Assembly (NCBI RefSeq): GCF_947496995.1
Contig: NZ_CANMFD010000001.1
Span: forward strand, 1,360,692-1,424,691
DNA length: 64,000 bases
Reading direction: 5' to 3'
Origin: an uncultured Roseibium sp.
GTDB taxonomy: Bacteria > Pseudomonadota > Alphaproteobacteria > Rhizobiales > Stappiaceae
Under the pieces are notes generated by a model that was not told where the DNA came from, searched no databases, and worked only from the letters and a program-made list of their open reading frames with translations. The position numbers and the translations under genes were made by a program. This document shows positions 17,365-26,296 of the stretch, one piece after another (the stretch's first letter is position 1; the number at the start of each line of letters is the position of its first letter).

Positions 17365-18501
17365 TCAGGCGGACATCCTGAAATGCTTGGAAAGCTTCAG
17401 GGCCTGACCCTGGTAGTTGGAACCGATGCCCTCTCCATAGAGCCGCTCGGGACGCTCCGCCATGTGTTCATAGACCAGACGGCCGATGGTCTGGCCGTGT
17501 TCGACGATGAAGGGAACATCATGGGAGCGGACTTCCAGAACGGCCCGTGAACCGACGCCGCCTGCGCCAACATGGCCGAAGCCGGGGTCGAAGAAGCCGG
17601 CGTAATGCACGCGGAATTCGCCGACCAGCGGGTCGAAGGGGACCATCTCGGCGGCATAATCGGGCGGCACATGCACCGCTTCCTGGCTGACCAGAATATA
17701 GAACGCATCCGGATCGAGGATCAGCTCCGCCGTCCGGCGGCGATAGATAGGCTCCCAGAAATCGAGCGGGTCATGCGCGCCGACCTTGTCGACGTCGATC
17801 AGGCCGGAATGCTGTTTGGCGCGATAACCGATCAGGCTGCCGGGACCGTCTCCCTCGAGATCGATGGAGAGCTGGACACCGTTGCCGATGCGCTCGTTGC
17901 CGCCACTCATCAAGGTGTGGGCCTTGTGAACCTCCTCCAGCGCGCTGTCCGCGATCAGCGAATGCCCGCGCCGGAAACGGATCTGGCTGAGACGGGATCC
18001 GGTGCGCACCAGGATCGGAAAGGTGAGGGGCGAAATCTCCGCGTAAAGCGGCCCGGTATAGCCGGCCGGTACCGTGTCGAAGGCAAGCCCGTTGTCGGTG
18101 ATCACGCGGGTGAAGACGTCGAGCCGCCCGGTGGAGCTTTTCGGATTGGCGGTCGCGGAAATGTCGCCTGCCAGCGCCAGACTTTCTTGCAAGGGCACGA
18201 TATAGACGCAGCCGGTTTCCAGCACCGCACCGACCTCAAGGTCCACGGTGTGCAGCTTGAGCTGCTCCAGACGGTCGGCAACCCTTATCCTGGGGCCCGG
18301 CAGAAAGCTGGCGCGCACCCGGTAGGCGACCGTGCCGAGGCGCAGGTCGAGACTGGCCGGCTGCACCTGACCGCTGACGGGTGGTGCGGGCGCGGCAATT
18401 TCGCCGGACGCGAACATGACGTGAATAACCCGTTCAGGCAAAATGCCGTCCGCTGAAAGAGAAGCGCTTCCGTTCAAGGCCTGACCCGTTGTCACATTCA
18501 T
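17365..18501 (-). CDS. dcd: 2'-deoxycytidine 5'-triphosphate deaminase, two-domain long form
   Basis: 378 residues from the ATG at 18501, about twice the length of E. coli Dcd. Both halves have trimeric dUTPase/Dcd-like content: the first includes GQVQPASLDLRLG, SSTGRLDVFTRVI and GYTGPLYAEIS with the probable catalytic Glu; the second includes AGFFDPGFGHVGAGG and HGQTIGRLVYEHM. This matches the alphaproteobacterial long 2'-deoxycytidine triphosphate deaminase family, which makes dUTP for thymidylate synthesis. The frame is open to 18561; the shorter start was preferred because the extra 20 residues are basic, atypical and overlap the metZ promoter side. Operon with yigZ; divergent from metZ. 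Confidence 0.88.
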   Translation of the reverse strand: MNVTTGQALNGSASLSADGILPERVIHVMFASGEIAAPAPPVSGQVQPASLDLRLGTVAYRVRASFLPGPRIRVADRLEQLKLHTVDLEVGAVLETGCVYIVPLQESLALAGDISATANPKSSTGRLDVFTRVITDNGLAFDTVPAGYTGPLYAEISPLTFPILVRTGSRLSQIRFRRGHSLIADSALEEVHKAHTLMSGGNERIGNGVQLSIDLEGDGPGSLIGYRAKQHSGLIDVDKVGAHDPLDFWEPIYRRRTAELILDPDAFYILVSQEAVHVPPDYAAEMVPFDPLVGEFRVHYAGFFDPGFGHVGAGGVGSRAVLEVRSHDVPFIVEHGQTIGRLVYEHMAERPERLYGEGIGSNYQGQALKLSKHFRMSA

Positions 18502-18590
18502 GTAGGTGTCCCGCTTGGTCTTCTTCCTACCGTCCTTAACGGATGCAGCGCCTCGCGCCAACAGGCTTTCTGGTTCTTTGTTGAAGGCGA

Positions 18591-18619
18591 TTGACCCGGA
18601 AGCTGTTTTCGCTTAGGAC
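18591..18619 (+). promoter_or_regulatory. Promoter of the metZ riboswitch transcript
   Basis: TTGACC (18591-18596), 17-base spacer, TAGGAC (18614-18619). Transcription would begin near 18626, exactly at the 5' edge of the SAM-II aptamer, which supports the call. Confidence 0.65.
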
Positions 18620-18624
18620 AATTG

Positions 18625-18680
18625 CGCGTTGTGGTGATTTGGGCCGGCCGGCTTGCAGCCACGTTAAATAAGTTGCTAAA
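18625..18680 (+). promoter_or_regulatory. SAM-II riboswitch aptamer
   Basis: Matches the conserved SAM-II (metA) aptamer: GTGGTGATTTGG, then CGGCTTGCAGCCACGTTAAA (18649-18668), then AAGTTGCTAAA (18670-18680). The loop and pseudoknot blocks are all present. SAM-II is common upstream of met genes in alphaproteobacteria and lowers expression when S-adenosylmethionine is abundant. Here it precedes metZ by 64 bases. Confidence 0.93.
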
Positions 18681-18694
18681 AAGGCCGGAGGTGC

Positions 18695-18723
18695 AAACCC
18701 CGGTCCTTTGGCTGGGGTTTTTT
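18695..18723 (+). terminator. Rho-independent terminator in the SAM-II expression platform
   Basis: AAACCCC (18695-18701) pairs with GGGGTTT (18714-18720), followed by further T residues. Its left arm overlaps an alternative pairing of AAGGCCGG (18681-18688) with CCGGTCCTT (18700-18708), so the two folds are mutually exclusive. This suggests control by transcription termination. Confidence 0.75.
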
Positions 18724-18743
18724 GCATTTGGAGCGAACTGAAG

Positions 18744-19943
18744 ATGACTGAGAAGACCAAGACCGGAAGTGAAAACTGGCGCCCGTCAACCACACTGGTT
18801 CACGGTGGCACAATGCGGTCGCCCTTCGGTGAGACTTCGGAAGCCCTCTATCTGACCCAGGGCTTCGTTTATGGCAATGCGGAAGCCGCCGAAGCGCGCT
18901 TCAACGGTGAAGATCCGGGCTACGTCTATTCCCGTTATGCCAATCCCACCGTCTCCATGTTCGAGGACCGCCTCAAGGCGCTGGAAGGGGCGGAAGCCGC
19001 GCGGGGCACCGCCAGCGGCATGGCCGCCGTCAATCTGGCGCTGATGGCCGCCGTCAAGGCGGGCGATCATGTGATTGCCGCCAAGGCGCTGTTCGGTTCC
19101 TGCCGCTACATCTGCGAAACGCTGCTGCCGCGTTTCGGCGTGGAAAGCACGCTGGTGGACGGAACGGATATCGCGCAATGGAAAGCCGCGGTCCGCCCGA
19201 ACACCCGGGCGCTGTTTCTGGAAAGCCCGACAAATCCGACCCTGGAAGTCATCGACATCGCCGCCGTGGCGGATATCGCCAAAGAGGCCGGTGCCCGTCT
19301 GATCGTCGACAATGTCTTCGCGACACCGATGTACCAGTCGCCGCTGCAGCTCGGCGCCGATGTGGTCGTCTATTCCGCCACAAAGCACATCGACGGCCAG
19401 GGCCGCTGTCTCGGCGGTGTCGTGCTCTCCGACGAGGAGTGGATCACCGAGGAGGTGATGCCCTTCGTCAAGCACACCGGTCCGCACATGAGCCCGTTCA
19501 GCGCCTGGGTGCTGCTCAAGGGACTGGAAACCCTGCCGATCCGCGTTGCCCGCCAGAGCGAAAGCGCCGCGCAGATCGCCGATTTCCTCGCCGGCAAGCC
19601 CAAGGTGAAACAGCTGATTTATCCGGGCCGGGACGATCACCCGCAGGCGGAGGTCGCCAAACGCCAGATGCGTGGCGGCTCGACCATGCTCGCCATCGAG
19701 ATCGAGGGCGGCAAGGAAGCGGCCTTCCGCTTCACCAACGCACTTGAGATTGTCAGGATTTCCAACAATCTGGGCGATGCGAAAAGTCTCATCACCCATC
19801 CGGCGACCACGACGCATCAGTCCATCGGCGAAGAAGCCCGCGCAGAGCTCGGCATCACCGACGGCATCCTGCGCCTGTCGGTCGGTCTGGAAGATCCGCA
19901 GGATCTGCTGGAAGATGTCGAAAAGGCGCTTGCTGCGGTTTAG
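18744..19943 (+). CDS. metZ: O-succinylhomoserine sulfhydrylase MetZ
   Basis: 399-residue Cys/Met-metabolism PLP enzyme, converting O-succinyl-L-homoserine plus sulfide to homocysteine. Landmarks are VYSRYANPTVSMFEDRLKAL, GMAAVNLALMA (PLP-phosphate loop), the PLP-contact DNVFATP motif, and the Schiff-base lysine K214 in YSATKHIDGQGRCLGG, whose GRCLGG sequence is typical of MetZ. The ATG at 18744 has a GGAGC ribosome-binding site; the frame is open to 18708, but that lies inside the terminator. Regulated by the upstream SAM-II riboswitch. Its stop overlaps the convergent phosphatidyltransferase gene by 4 bases. Confidence 0.94.
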   Translation: MTEKTKTGSENWRPSTTLVHGGTMRSPFGETSEALYLTQGFVYGNAEAAEARFNGEDPGYVYSRYANPTVSMFEDRLKALEGAEAARGTASGMAAVNLALMAAVKAGDHVIAAKALFGSCRYICETLLPRFGVESTLVDGTDIAQWKAAVRPNTRALFLESPTNPTLEVIDIAAVADIAKEAGARLIVDNVFATPMYQSPLQLGADVVVYSATKHIDGQGRCLGGVVLSDEEWITEEVMPFVKHTGPHMSPFSAWVLLKGLETLPIRVARQSESAAQIADFLAGKPKVKQLIYPGRDDHPQAEVAKRQMRGGSTMLAIEIEGGKEAAFRFTNALEIVRISNNLGDAKSLITHPATTTHQSIGEEARAELGITDGILRLSVGLEDPQDLLEDVEKALAAV

Positions 19944-20551
19944 GTCCGCAGCGCCTTCACGCCGATCAATACCCTTGCGGCTGCGGAAACGAAGCAGACG
20001 ACCGCGAAAATCCAGGCCAGCGGCGCGAACCAGCCGGGCAGGAGTGCCATCAGCAGGAACAATGCGATGGTCTCCGTGCCTTCGGCCAGACCGCCAAGAT
20101 AATAAAGTGATTTCGACCCCTGGGTGTCGTTGCTCAGGCCTTTTCGCTCCGCCATGATGGCAAAGGCCAGAAAGGCGGAGCCGTTGGCATAGAAGCTTGT
20201 CAGCAGAGCCGCGGCGGCAAGTGCGTTGCTTGCAGGATCGTTGATGGCGAATGCGAGCGGGATCGCGCCGTAAAAGAAGAAGTCCAGCGTGATGTCGAGA
20301 TAGCCGCCAAGGTCGGTTTTGCGTGTCGCCCGGGCGATCGCACCGTCCAGACCGTCGGCAAGCCGATTAAGCGCAATCAGCAGAAATCCGGCCAGAAAGG
20401 CACCTGTGGCGATGGCAACCGCCGCCGCCACCCCGAGCGCGAACCCGGTCAGTGTCATGGCATTCGCACCGATACCGGTCGCGGCAAGCATCCGGCCCAT
20501 CCGGTTCAGCGGCGGGTCGATCAGGGGGCGCAAACGGGCATCGAGCATCAA
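19940..20551 (-). CDS. CDP-alcohol phosphatidyltransferase family protein
   Basis: 203 residues, multi-pass membrane enzyme. The family catalytic motif D-G-x2-A-R-x8-G-x3-D-x3-D is seen as DGLDGAIARATRKTDLGGYL then DITLD at about residues 66-89. Such enzymes transfer a phosphatidyl group from a CDP-alcohol to an alcohol acceptor. The sequence is short and lacks features that would separate PgsA, PssA or cardiolipin-type members, so no symbol is given. There are two adjacent ATG codons; either could start it. Convergent overlap with metZ. Confidence 0.87.
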   Translation of the reverse strand: MMLDARLRPLIDPPLNRMGRMLAATGIGANAMTLTGFALGVAAAVAIATGAFLAGFLLIALNRLADGLDGAIARATRKTDLGGYLDITLDFFFYGAIPLAFAINDPASNALAAAALLTSFYANGSAFLAFAIMAERKGLSNDTQGSKSLYYLGGLAEGTETIALFLLMALLPGWFAPLAWIFAVVCFVSAAARVLIGVKALRT

Positions 20552-20735
20552 GGGAGCACTTTTTTAGAGGTTATCAGCGGGTTTCATGCAGAATTCACTC
20601 GAAAATCGCAAGTTGGTCTCTTTCACGCTTGCGTCATTCGCCCTATAAGCCCCTTCATATTTAAGGGCTTAGCCCCAGGTTCAGGACTTGTTTTCGGAAA
20701 GGGTCCCGCCTGACCTTAACCCAGAAGGAACAATC

Positions 20736-21137
20736 GTGTCTGGCAGTTACAGCGCCACTACCGAAGGGATCGAAGTCTCGGTCGAACCGTTTTATCTGGA
20801 CGATGAGTCGAAGCCGGAAGAAAGCGAGTTTATCTGGGCCTATATGGTGGAGATCCACAATGGCGGCACCCAGCCGGTGCAGCTCAAGACGCGCTATTGG
20901 CAGATCACCGACGCCATGGGGCGCAAGGCGGAGGTTCACGGCGACGGGGTCATCGGCGAACAGCCTGTGATCGAGCCCGGCGAGACCTTCGAGTATTCGT
21001 CCCATTGTCCGCTGGCCACCGATTCCGGCATCATGGCGGGCTCCTATTCCATGGAGCGTCCGGATGGAACCCTGTTCGACGTCACGATCCCGGCCTTTTC
21101 CCTCGATCTGCCGGATGCCATTCACAGCCTAAACTGA
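20736..21137 (+). CDS. apaG: Co2+/Mg2+ efflux-associated protein ApaG
   Basis: 133 residues from a GTG start at 20736, preceded by AGAAGGAA. This matches the typical ApaG length; the longer open frame from 20688 adds an unrelated leader. The family fold (fibronectin-III-like) is indicated by FIWAYMVEIHNGGTQPVQLK, RYWQITDAMG, and CPLATDSGIMAGSYSM with VTIPAFSLD at the end. ApaG was named from the E. coli apaH operon and linked to cobalt resistance; its biochemical role is unclear. A small stem-loop (TAAGCCC/GGGCTTA, 20646-20671) lies in the upstream region. Confidence 0.93.
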   Translation: MSGSYSATTEGIEVSVEPFYLDDESKPEESEFIWAYMVEIHNGGTQPVQLKTRYWQITDAMGRKAEVHGDGVIGEQPVIEPGETFEYSSHCPLATDSGIMAGSYSMERPDGTLFDVTIPAFSLDLPDAIHSLN

Positions 21138-21255
21138 GCGATACCGCCTCGGCTCTCAGAACTTTCCGGAAAACGGACCTGAATCAAAAGGCCCCCAATC
21201 GAAAGCGACTGGAGGCCTGAATATTGATCGGTTTCGGGAATTACGGGTCTGTGGT

Positions 21256-21678
21256 CTAGTTCACCGTCCGGTAGCGGGCGATCGCGCCGCGCTCGATTGC
21301 GGCAACGGTCAGCTTGTCGAGGCGGAACCGGTCCCGCAGCAGCTGGAGAATTCGCAGCTCTTCCCGATGGACTTCCAGGTCCGCGGCCGCCACCTCGACA
21401 GCGAGCGCATAGGCCGTGTCGTAAAGTTTCACCGGCAGGATGTCGCGCACGAGTTCCAGAACCAGGGACAGGCCGTTTTCTTCCTGAAGAATGTCCCCGC
21501 AGCGCTGGGCCGCCGGAATGATGCTGTTGCCGTCATAGTCCTTGAACACCGGCAACATCTTGATCATGTCGCCGATTGTGGCCAGTTCCTTGTCGGTCAT
21601 CGAGTTGTCCGACGCCGAGACGATGACCATCACGTAGATGAGGGCTTCCTGAACGCTGATCGGCTCATTCTTAGACAC
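21256..21678 (-). CDS. TerB-family protein
   Basis: 140 residues, all-alpha. The pattern of acidic residues and helices (EALIYVMVIVSASDNSMTD, ELATIGDMI, and AALEVAAADLEVHREELRIL-like here AVEVAAADLEVHREELRILQ) fits the TerB tellurite-resistance-associated domain (PF05099), which binds metal in characterised members. No other ter genes are nearby, so a tellurite role is not implied. Alone on its strand. Confidence 0.82.
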   Translation of the reverse strand: MSKNEPISVQEALIYVMVIVSASDNSMTDKELATIGDMIKMLPVFKDYDGNSIIPAAQRCGDILQEENGLSLVLELVRDILPVKLYDTAYALAVEVAAADLEVHREELRILQLLRDRFRLDKLTVAAIERGAIARYRTVN

Positions 21679-21989
21679 TATAATTTCTCCAGTGACGCCG
21701 GTTCAAAGGCAGATCGAAAGACCGGTGTATAGGCTTGCCGCCAAAGCTTCAAGTCACGGACCTGCGACATTTGCCTGCCTGTGGCCGCGCTTGTTCCCGG
21801 GCCTGCCTCGATCGGAGAAACGCGGACAGACGGCGTCAAGGCTTCGAGCCCGATTAACTTCGCTGCTTTCATGCGATTGCACATGAAAGCCGGTTGATCT
21901 AGTGTCGCGCCGCAGCAGCCGGCCCGAGGGTTTCCGCGGTTGCCGGACCTGCATTCAACCCAGACAAATCAGAAGAACGATATTCGAAA
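21679..21989. other. Divergent intergenic region terB-like / lysyl-tRNA synthetase
   Basis: 311 bases; no gene seen. The only structure that stands out is the stem-loop at 21865-21890. The lysS ribosome-binding site is CAGAAGAAC just before 21990. Confidence 0.6.
21865..21890 (+). promoter_or_regulatory. Perfect stem-loop upstream of class I lysS
   Basis: GCTTTCATG pairs with CATGAAAGC over an 8-base loop, about 100 bases before the start codon. It has no U-tract. It might be an operator or leader structure; class not recognised. Confidence 0.4.
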
Positions 21990-23648
21990 ATGACCGACCA
22001 ATCCCTGCCTACGCTTGACCTTTCGCAAGACTTTGTCGAGGCGGCCCGGAAATCGAAAGCCTGGCCCTTCGAAGAAGCGCGAAAACTGGTCAAACGGATC
22101 GAGAAGCGGGATCCGCAAAAGACGGTCCTTTTCGAAACGGGATACGGCCCGTCGGGTCTTCCGCATATCGGCACCTTTGGCGAGGTCCTGCGCACGACCA
22201 TGGTGCGCACGGCGTTCCGTGTGCTGACGGAAGACAAGATTCCCACACGCCTGCTGTGCTTTTCCGATGACATGGACGGCATGCGCAAGATCCCCGAAAG
22301 CGTGCCGGACCGCGCGGCGATGGAGCCTTATCTGCAGATGCCGTTGAGCGCTGTGCCGAACCCCTTTGGCGGCGATTTCGACAGCTTTGCGGCCCACAAC
22401 AACGCCATGCTCCGCCGGTTTCTGGATACGTTCGGCTTCGATTACGAATTCGCCAGCGCGACCGAATATTACCGGTCCGGCAAGTTCGACGATGTGCTGA
22501 TCAAGGCGACCGAGAAATACCGCAAGATCATGGACGTGATGCTGCCGACCCTGGGTGCGGAGCGGCAGGCGACCTATTCGCCGTTCCTGCCGATCTCGCC
22601 GACCTCCGGACGCGTGCTCTACGTGCCGATGAAGGACGTCAATGCGAAGGACGGCACGATCACCTTCGAGGACGAAACGGGAGAGGATATCACGGTATCG
22701 GTCACCGGCGGCAAGGTGAAGCTGCAGTGGAAGCCCGATTTCGGCATGCGCTGGGCGGCTCTCGACGTGGATTTCGAAATGTTCGGCAAGGACCACCAGA
22801 CCAACGCGCCGATCTATGACAAGATCTGCAACATCCTTGGCGGCAAGGCTCCGGAGCACTACGTCTACGAGCTGTTCCTCGACGAGAATGGCGAGAAGAT
22901 CTCCAAGTCGAAGGGCAACGGCCTGACCATCGACGAATGGCTGACCTACGCCTCGCCGGAAAGCCTTGCGCTCTACAATTACCAGAAGCCGAAAACGGCC
23001 AAGAAGCTCTATTTCGACGTCATCCCGAAGGCGGTGGACGAGTATTACACCTTCGTCCAGAAATACGCGCAGATGCCGGTGGAACAGCAACTGCAGAACC
23101 CGGCCTGGCATATTCACTCCGGAAATATTCCGAAGATCGACATGCCAGTGACCTTCGCCATGCTGCTGAACCTCGTGTCCGCCTCCAATGCGGAAAACAA
23201 GGACGTGCTGTGGGCATTCATTTCCCGCTACGCACCCGGCGTAACGCCTGAAACCCATCCGGAGCTGGATGCGCTGGTCGCCTATGCGATCCGTTATTTC
23301 GACGACTTCGTCAAACCGAAGAAATCGTTCAAGACCCCCGATGATGTGGAACGCACGGCACTGGAAGAGCTCGACAAAACGCTGGCGGCCTTGCCGGCCG
23401 GCGCGGACGGCGCAGCCATTCAGGATGCGGTTCTCGATGTCGCGCGCGCCATCGAGCGTTATCAGGATCCTTCCAAGAAGGGCCCCGATGGCGGTCCGGG
23501 CGTCTCGGTTGCCTGGTTCTCGGCGCTCTACCAGCTTTTGCTCGGTCAGGAAAAGGGGCCGCGCTTCGGATCTTTCGTGGCGCTGTACGGCATTGCCGAA
23601 ACCCGCGAGATGATCCGGAAGGCACTTGAAGGACGGCTCGCGGAATAA
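21990..23648 (+). CDS. lysS: Lysine--tRNA ligase, class I
   Basis: 552 residues. The class I Rossmann motifs are clear: PHIGTF (residues 58-63, the HIGH motif) and KISKS (303-307, the KMSKS loop). The archaeal-type LysRS-1 sequence [15 protein letters not shown] near the active site, and the absence of class II motifs, separate it from the usual bacterial LysS. It charges tRNA-Lys. Alphaproteobacteria and archaea share this form. Independent gene with its own upstream region, ending at a strong palindromic terminator. Confidence 0.95.
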   Translation: MTDQSLPTLDLSQDFVEAARKSKAWPFEEARKLVKRIEKRDPQKTVLFETGYGPSGLPHIGTFGEVLRTTMVRTAFRVLTEDKIPTRLLCFSDDMDGMRKIPESVPDRAAMEPYLQMPLSAVPNPFGGDFDSFAAHNNAMLRRFLDTFGFDYEFASATEYYRSGKFDDVLIKATEKYRKIMDVMLPTLGAERQATYSPFLPISPTSGRVLYVPMKDVNAKDGTITFEDETGEDITVSVTGGKVKLQWKPDFGMRWAALDVDFEMFGKDHQTNAPIYDKICNILGGKAPEHYVYELFLDENGEKISKSKGNGLTIDEWLTYASPESLALYNYQKPKTAKKLYFDVIPKAVDEYYTFVQKYAQMPVEQQLQNPAWHIHSGNIPKIDMPVTFAMLLNLVSASNAENKDVLWAFISRYAPGVTPETHPELDALVAYAIRYFDDFVKPKKSFKTPDDVERTALEELDKTLAALPAGADGAAIQDAVLDVARAIERYQDPSKKGPDGGPGVSVAWFSALYQLLLGQEKGPRFGSFVALYGIAETREMIRKALEGRLAE

Positions 23649-23677
23649 AGCTATAAGGCTGCTTCTTTAAATCAAAT

Positions 23678-23713
23678 GGCGGACGTTCACTCGAAACCGA
23701 GTGAACGTCCGCC
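23678..23713. terminator. Bidirectional terminator-like palindrome after lysS
   Basis: A 16-base-pair perfect stem, GGCGGACGTTCACTCG against its complement, with an AAAC loop. It separates lysS from the convergent nuclease-fold gene. Confidence 0.85.
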
Positions 23714-23717
23714 TGGT

Positions 23718-24620
23718 TTATTGCGGGCGTTGGTCTTCGGGCGTATCGAGTTCGAAGGGGAAGGGGCCCTGATCCGGCTGCTTCGGATCAGCCGGCAGGC
23801 TCCACTCGACAATTTCGGATTCCAGATATTCAAGTCCTGGCAAGGCGGCGGTCGCCTCTCCGTCCCAGTCCGATTTCGGCAGGTCGGTGAGCCATTCCGC
23901 CTGCCATTTGCCGACTTTCCGGTCCTTGGCCTTTTGAGCCAGTTCCACGATGTGCGAGGGAGCATCGGGTGTCGGATCTGCCCAACCGTAGCGGACAAGC
24001 CGGGCGCTCAGGTCGATATTGCCGCGCCTGCAACTGCCGATAATCTGGTGCGGGCCGATCTCTTCAATCTTTTCGCAGGTGATCTTGAACTGCCGGATCA
24101 GACCCCTCAGAAACGTTCTGGCGCGGGCGCCGCACGGCCAGCTGCCGCCAAGCCGCGAAACACAGGTTTCATCAATCTTCAATGGCTGGATATGGGCGAG
24201 GGTGACGACCAGCCGGTTCGACTGGATGCGGCCGCTGTCCAGGACCTGAACGCGTGTCAGCTCGATCGGCCCGTCGGGGATCGGCTCGACCGGCGGGTCC
24301 TTGAGTTCCAGATAGCGTTTTGACGGCTCGACCCGCTTCAGACTGCCGCTGACTTTCGGTGCCGTCACGCCTTCCGGGGAGACATCGCGGATATTGTCGG
24401 GAAGCGGCGCGGCGGAGGTCAGCCGTTCCTGCACCTTCACGGCAATATCCGGCGAAACCGTCTCTACCTGTTTTGATCCGGCCTTTTTTGTCCCGACCTG
24501 CAGCGTCCCGGCCGATTGTCCCTCGGAAATTTCGGGAGGGTCGGACAGCAACAGCCAGGCCAACAGGCCACCGGAGCCTGTCAGGAGAATTGCCGGCACT
24601 AACAGAGGCCGAAGCTTCAT
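23718..24620 (-). CDS. Exported protein with degenerate thermonuclease (SNase-like) fold
   Basis: 300 residues. A hydrophobic N-terminal anchor (about 5-25) is followed by a variable linker and, from about residue 120, a TNase-like domain: LAHIQPLKIDETC, CGARARTFLRGLI, LSARLVRYGWADP and the ending A-KAKDRKVGKW. However the catalytic positions of staphylococcal nuclease are not kept: the RLxGIDAPE motif is replaced and the GRxYGR-type arginine motif is IEEIGPHQ. It is therefore probably not an active nuclease. Paired cysteines suggest a periplasmic location. Function unknown. Confidence 0.72.
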   Translation of the reverse strand: MKLRPLLVPAILLTGSGGLLAWLLLSDPPEISEGQSAGTLQVGTKKAGSKQVETVSPDIAVKVQERLTSAAPLPDNIRDVSPEGVTAPKVSGSLKRVEPSKRYLELKDPPVEPIPDGPIELTRVQVLDSGRIQSNRLVVTLAHIQPLKIDETCVSRLGGSWPCGARARTFLRGLIRQFKITCEKIEEIGPHQIIGSCRRGNIDLSARLVRYGWADPTPDAPSHIVELAQKAKDRKVGKWQAEWLTDLPKSDWDGEATAALPGLEYLESEIVEWSLPADPKQPDQGPFPFELDTPEDQRPQ

Positions 24621-24848
24621 TCCAGTTTCTCTCAGTGTTGCCGTCGTGCCGGGACCTTACAGTCCGGCCGTTTGAATGCCGAGGCCACCCTGTGGCTTGT
24701 TCCCTGATTTCTCCTGCCACACTACAGGACATTCTGCAAAGAGCGGAATGCCTTCTTGTCCGGCTGCACCCCTTTGAGTAGTGTCCCAGCCGGTTGGAGC
24801 CGCCGCCTGGCAGGCCAGTATCGAAAACGGATGGAACCGGACAAACCC

Positions 24849-25193
24849 ATGAAACTGATATTCAAGATCGTTCCCAGATCCCTCTGGCAGGAGGCGCTTG
24901 ATCTCGGTGTCTTCAAGGGGGCTCCGGTCGACCTTGCCGACGGTTTCATCCATTTCTCCACGGCGGAGCAGGTTCGCGAAACGGCCGCAAAACATTTCGC
25001 CGGACAGACGGATCTGCTGCTGGCGGCTTTTGACGTCTCCGCCCTCGGCGAGATACTGAAGTGGGAAGTCTCCCGGGGAGGAGCGCTGTTTCCGCATCTT
25101 TACGACCAGCTCGACCCGGCTTCAGCACTCTGGGTGAAGGAGCTGCCTCTGGCGGCCGACGGCAGCCATGTCTTTCCCGAGTTGGACCGATGA
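24849..25193 (+). CDS. DUF952 domain protein
   Basis: 114 residues from ATG 24849 (MKLIFKIVPRSLW); an alternative ATG lies at 24831. DUF952 features: IFKIVPRSLWQEA, DGFIHFSTAEQVRETAAKHF and DLLLAAFDVSAL. The domain is related to a glutathione-S-transferase-independent ADP-ribosyl-transferase-like fold by some classifications; no biochemical role is established. The stop overlaps pyrD (ATGA), and DUF952-pyrD is a frequent alphaproteobacterial pair. Confidence 0.85.
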   Translation: MKLIFKIVPRSLWQEALDLGVFKGAPVDLADGFIHFSTAEQVRETAAKHFAGQTDLLLAAFDVSALGEILKWEVSRGGALFPHLYDQLDPASALWVKELPLAADGSHVFPELDR

Positions 25194-26284
25194 CCTTGCG
25201 CTGGCTTGAAGATGCGGCCCTCAGGGGGCTCCGGTGCCTGGACGCGGAAACCGCCCATCGCCTTACGGTCGTCGCGCTGAAATCGGGTTTCATGCCTGGT
25301 CGCAACAAGCCCGCCGATCCACGCCTGGCCGCGAAACTCTGGGACCTTAACTTTCCAAATCCTGTCGGCATGGCTGCCGGGTTCGACAAGAACGGCGAAG
25401 TGCCCGATGCACTGCTGAAGCTGGGGTTCGGCTATACCGAGGTCGGCTCCGTTACGCCCAGGCCACAATCCGGCAACCCGCGTCCCCGCGTCTTCCGCCT
25501 GCCCGCCGATCACGGTGTCATCAACCGCTACGGCTTCAACAACGAGGGCGAAGCGGCGATGCGGCGGCGCCTGGATGCGCGTGCGAGCCTGAACGGCATT
25601 GTCGGCATCAACATCGGGGCGAACAAGGACTCTGAGGACCGCGTTGCGGACTATGTCTCGGGCATTTTCGCATTCGCCGACATGGCGTCCTATTACACCG
25701 TCAACATCTCGTCCCCGAATACGCCTGGTCTCAGGGACCTGCAGGGCCGCGCAGCGCTGGCGGAGCTCCTCACCGGGGTCATATCCGCACGGGACGAATG
25801 CACCGCCAAGGTCGGACGTCACGTTCCCGTGCTGCTCAAGATCGCGCCCGATGTAACGGACGAGGATCTGCAGGATGTTGTCGAAGAGGTCCTGGCCAAG
25901 AATGTCGATGGCCTGATCGTCTCCAACACGACCCTTGGACGCGAAGGCCTGAGCGCCTCGGGACCGACCGGCGAGGCCGGCGGCCTGTCCGGGACGCCAT
26001 TGTTCCGCAAGTCCACCATCGTTCTTGCCCGTGCGCGCAAGCTCGCCGGTCCGGATCTGCCGCTCATCGGCGTCGGAGGGATAGACAGCGCGGACACCGC
26101 CTGGACCAAGATAACCGCCGGAGCCGATCTGCTGCAGCTGTATACGGCCATGGTTTTCCGTGGACCCGGTCTGATCGACGAGATCCTGTCGGGCCTGTCC
26201 GCCAAAATGGAAGAGCACGGCATGTCGTCCTTGCGCGAGGCAAGGGATGCCAATACCGAGGCCTGGGCGGCGGAGACGCTTTAA
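25190..26284 (+). CDS. pyrD: Quinone-dependent dihydroorotate dehydrogenase
   Basis: 364 residues, class 2 DHODH, oxidising dihydroorotate to orotate with membrane quinone. The N-terminal amphipathic helical segment (1-45) is the quinone-tunnel domain. Core motifs: NPVGMAAGFDKNGE, GFGYTEVGSVTPRPQ, GVINRYGFNNEG, VNISSPNTPGLRDLQ with the catalytic serine region, and LIGVGGI near the C-terminal FMN site. The ATG at 25190 overlaps the DUF952 stop. Fourth step of UMP biosynthesis. Confidence 0.96.
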   Translation: MTLRWLEDAALRGLRCLDAETAHRLTVVALKSGFMPGRNKPADPRLAAKLWDLNFPNPVGMAAGFDKNGEVPDALLKLGFGYTEVGSVTPRPQSGNPRPRVFRLPADHGVINRYGFNNEGEAAMRRRLDARASLNGIVGINIGANKDSEDRVADYVSGIFAFADMASYYTVNISSPNTPGLRDLQGRAALAELLTGVISARDECTAKVGRHVPVLLKIAPDVTDEDLQDVVEEVLAKNVDGLIVSNTTLGREGLSASGPTGEAGGLSGTPLFRKSTIVLARARKLAGPDLPLIGVGGIDSADTAWTKITAGADLLQLYTAMVFRGPGLIDEILSGLSAKMEEHGMSSLREARDANTEAWAAETL

Positions 26285-26296
26285 TTCAGCGTTCTG

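Noticed and set aside
21256..21678. Tellurite resistance operon
   Set aside because: Only a single TerB-like gene is present; no terZABCDE neighbours.
24001..24180. Possible intact nuclease active site in the SNase-like protein
   Set aside because: The aligned catalytic Arg/Asp/Glu positions are replaced, so an active nuclease was not called.
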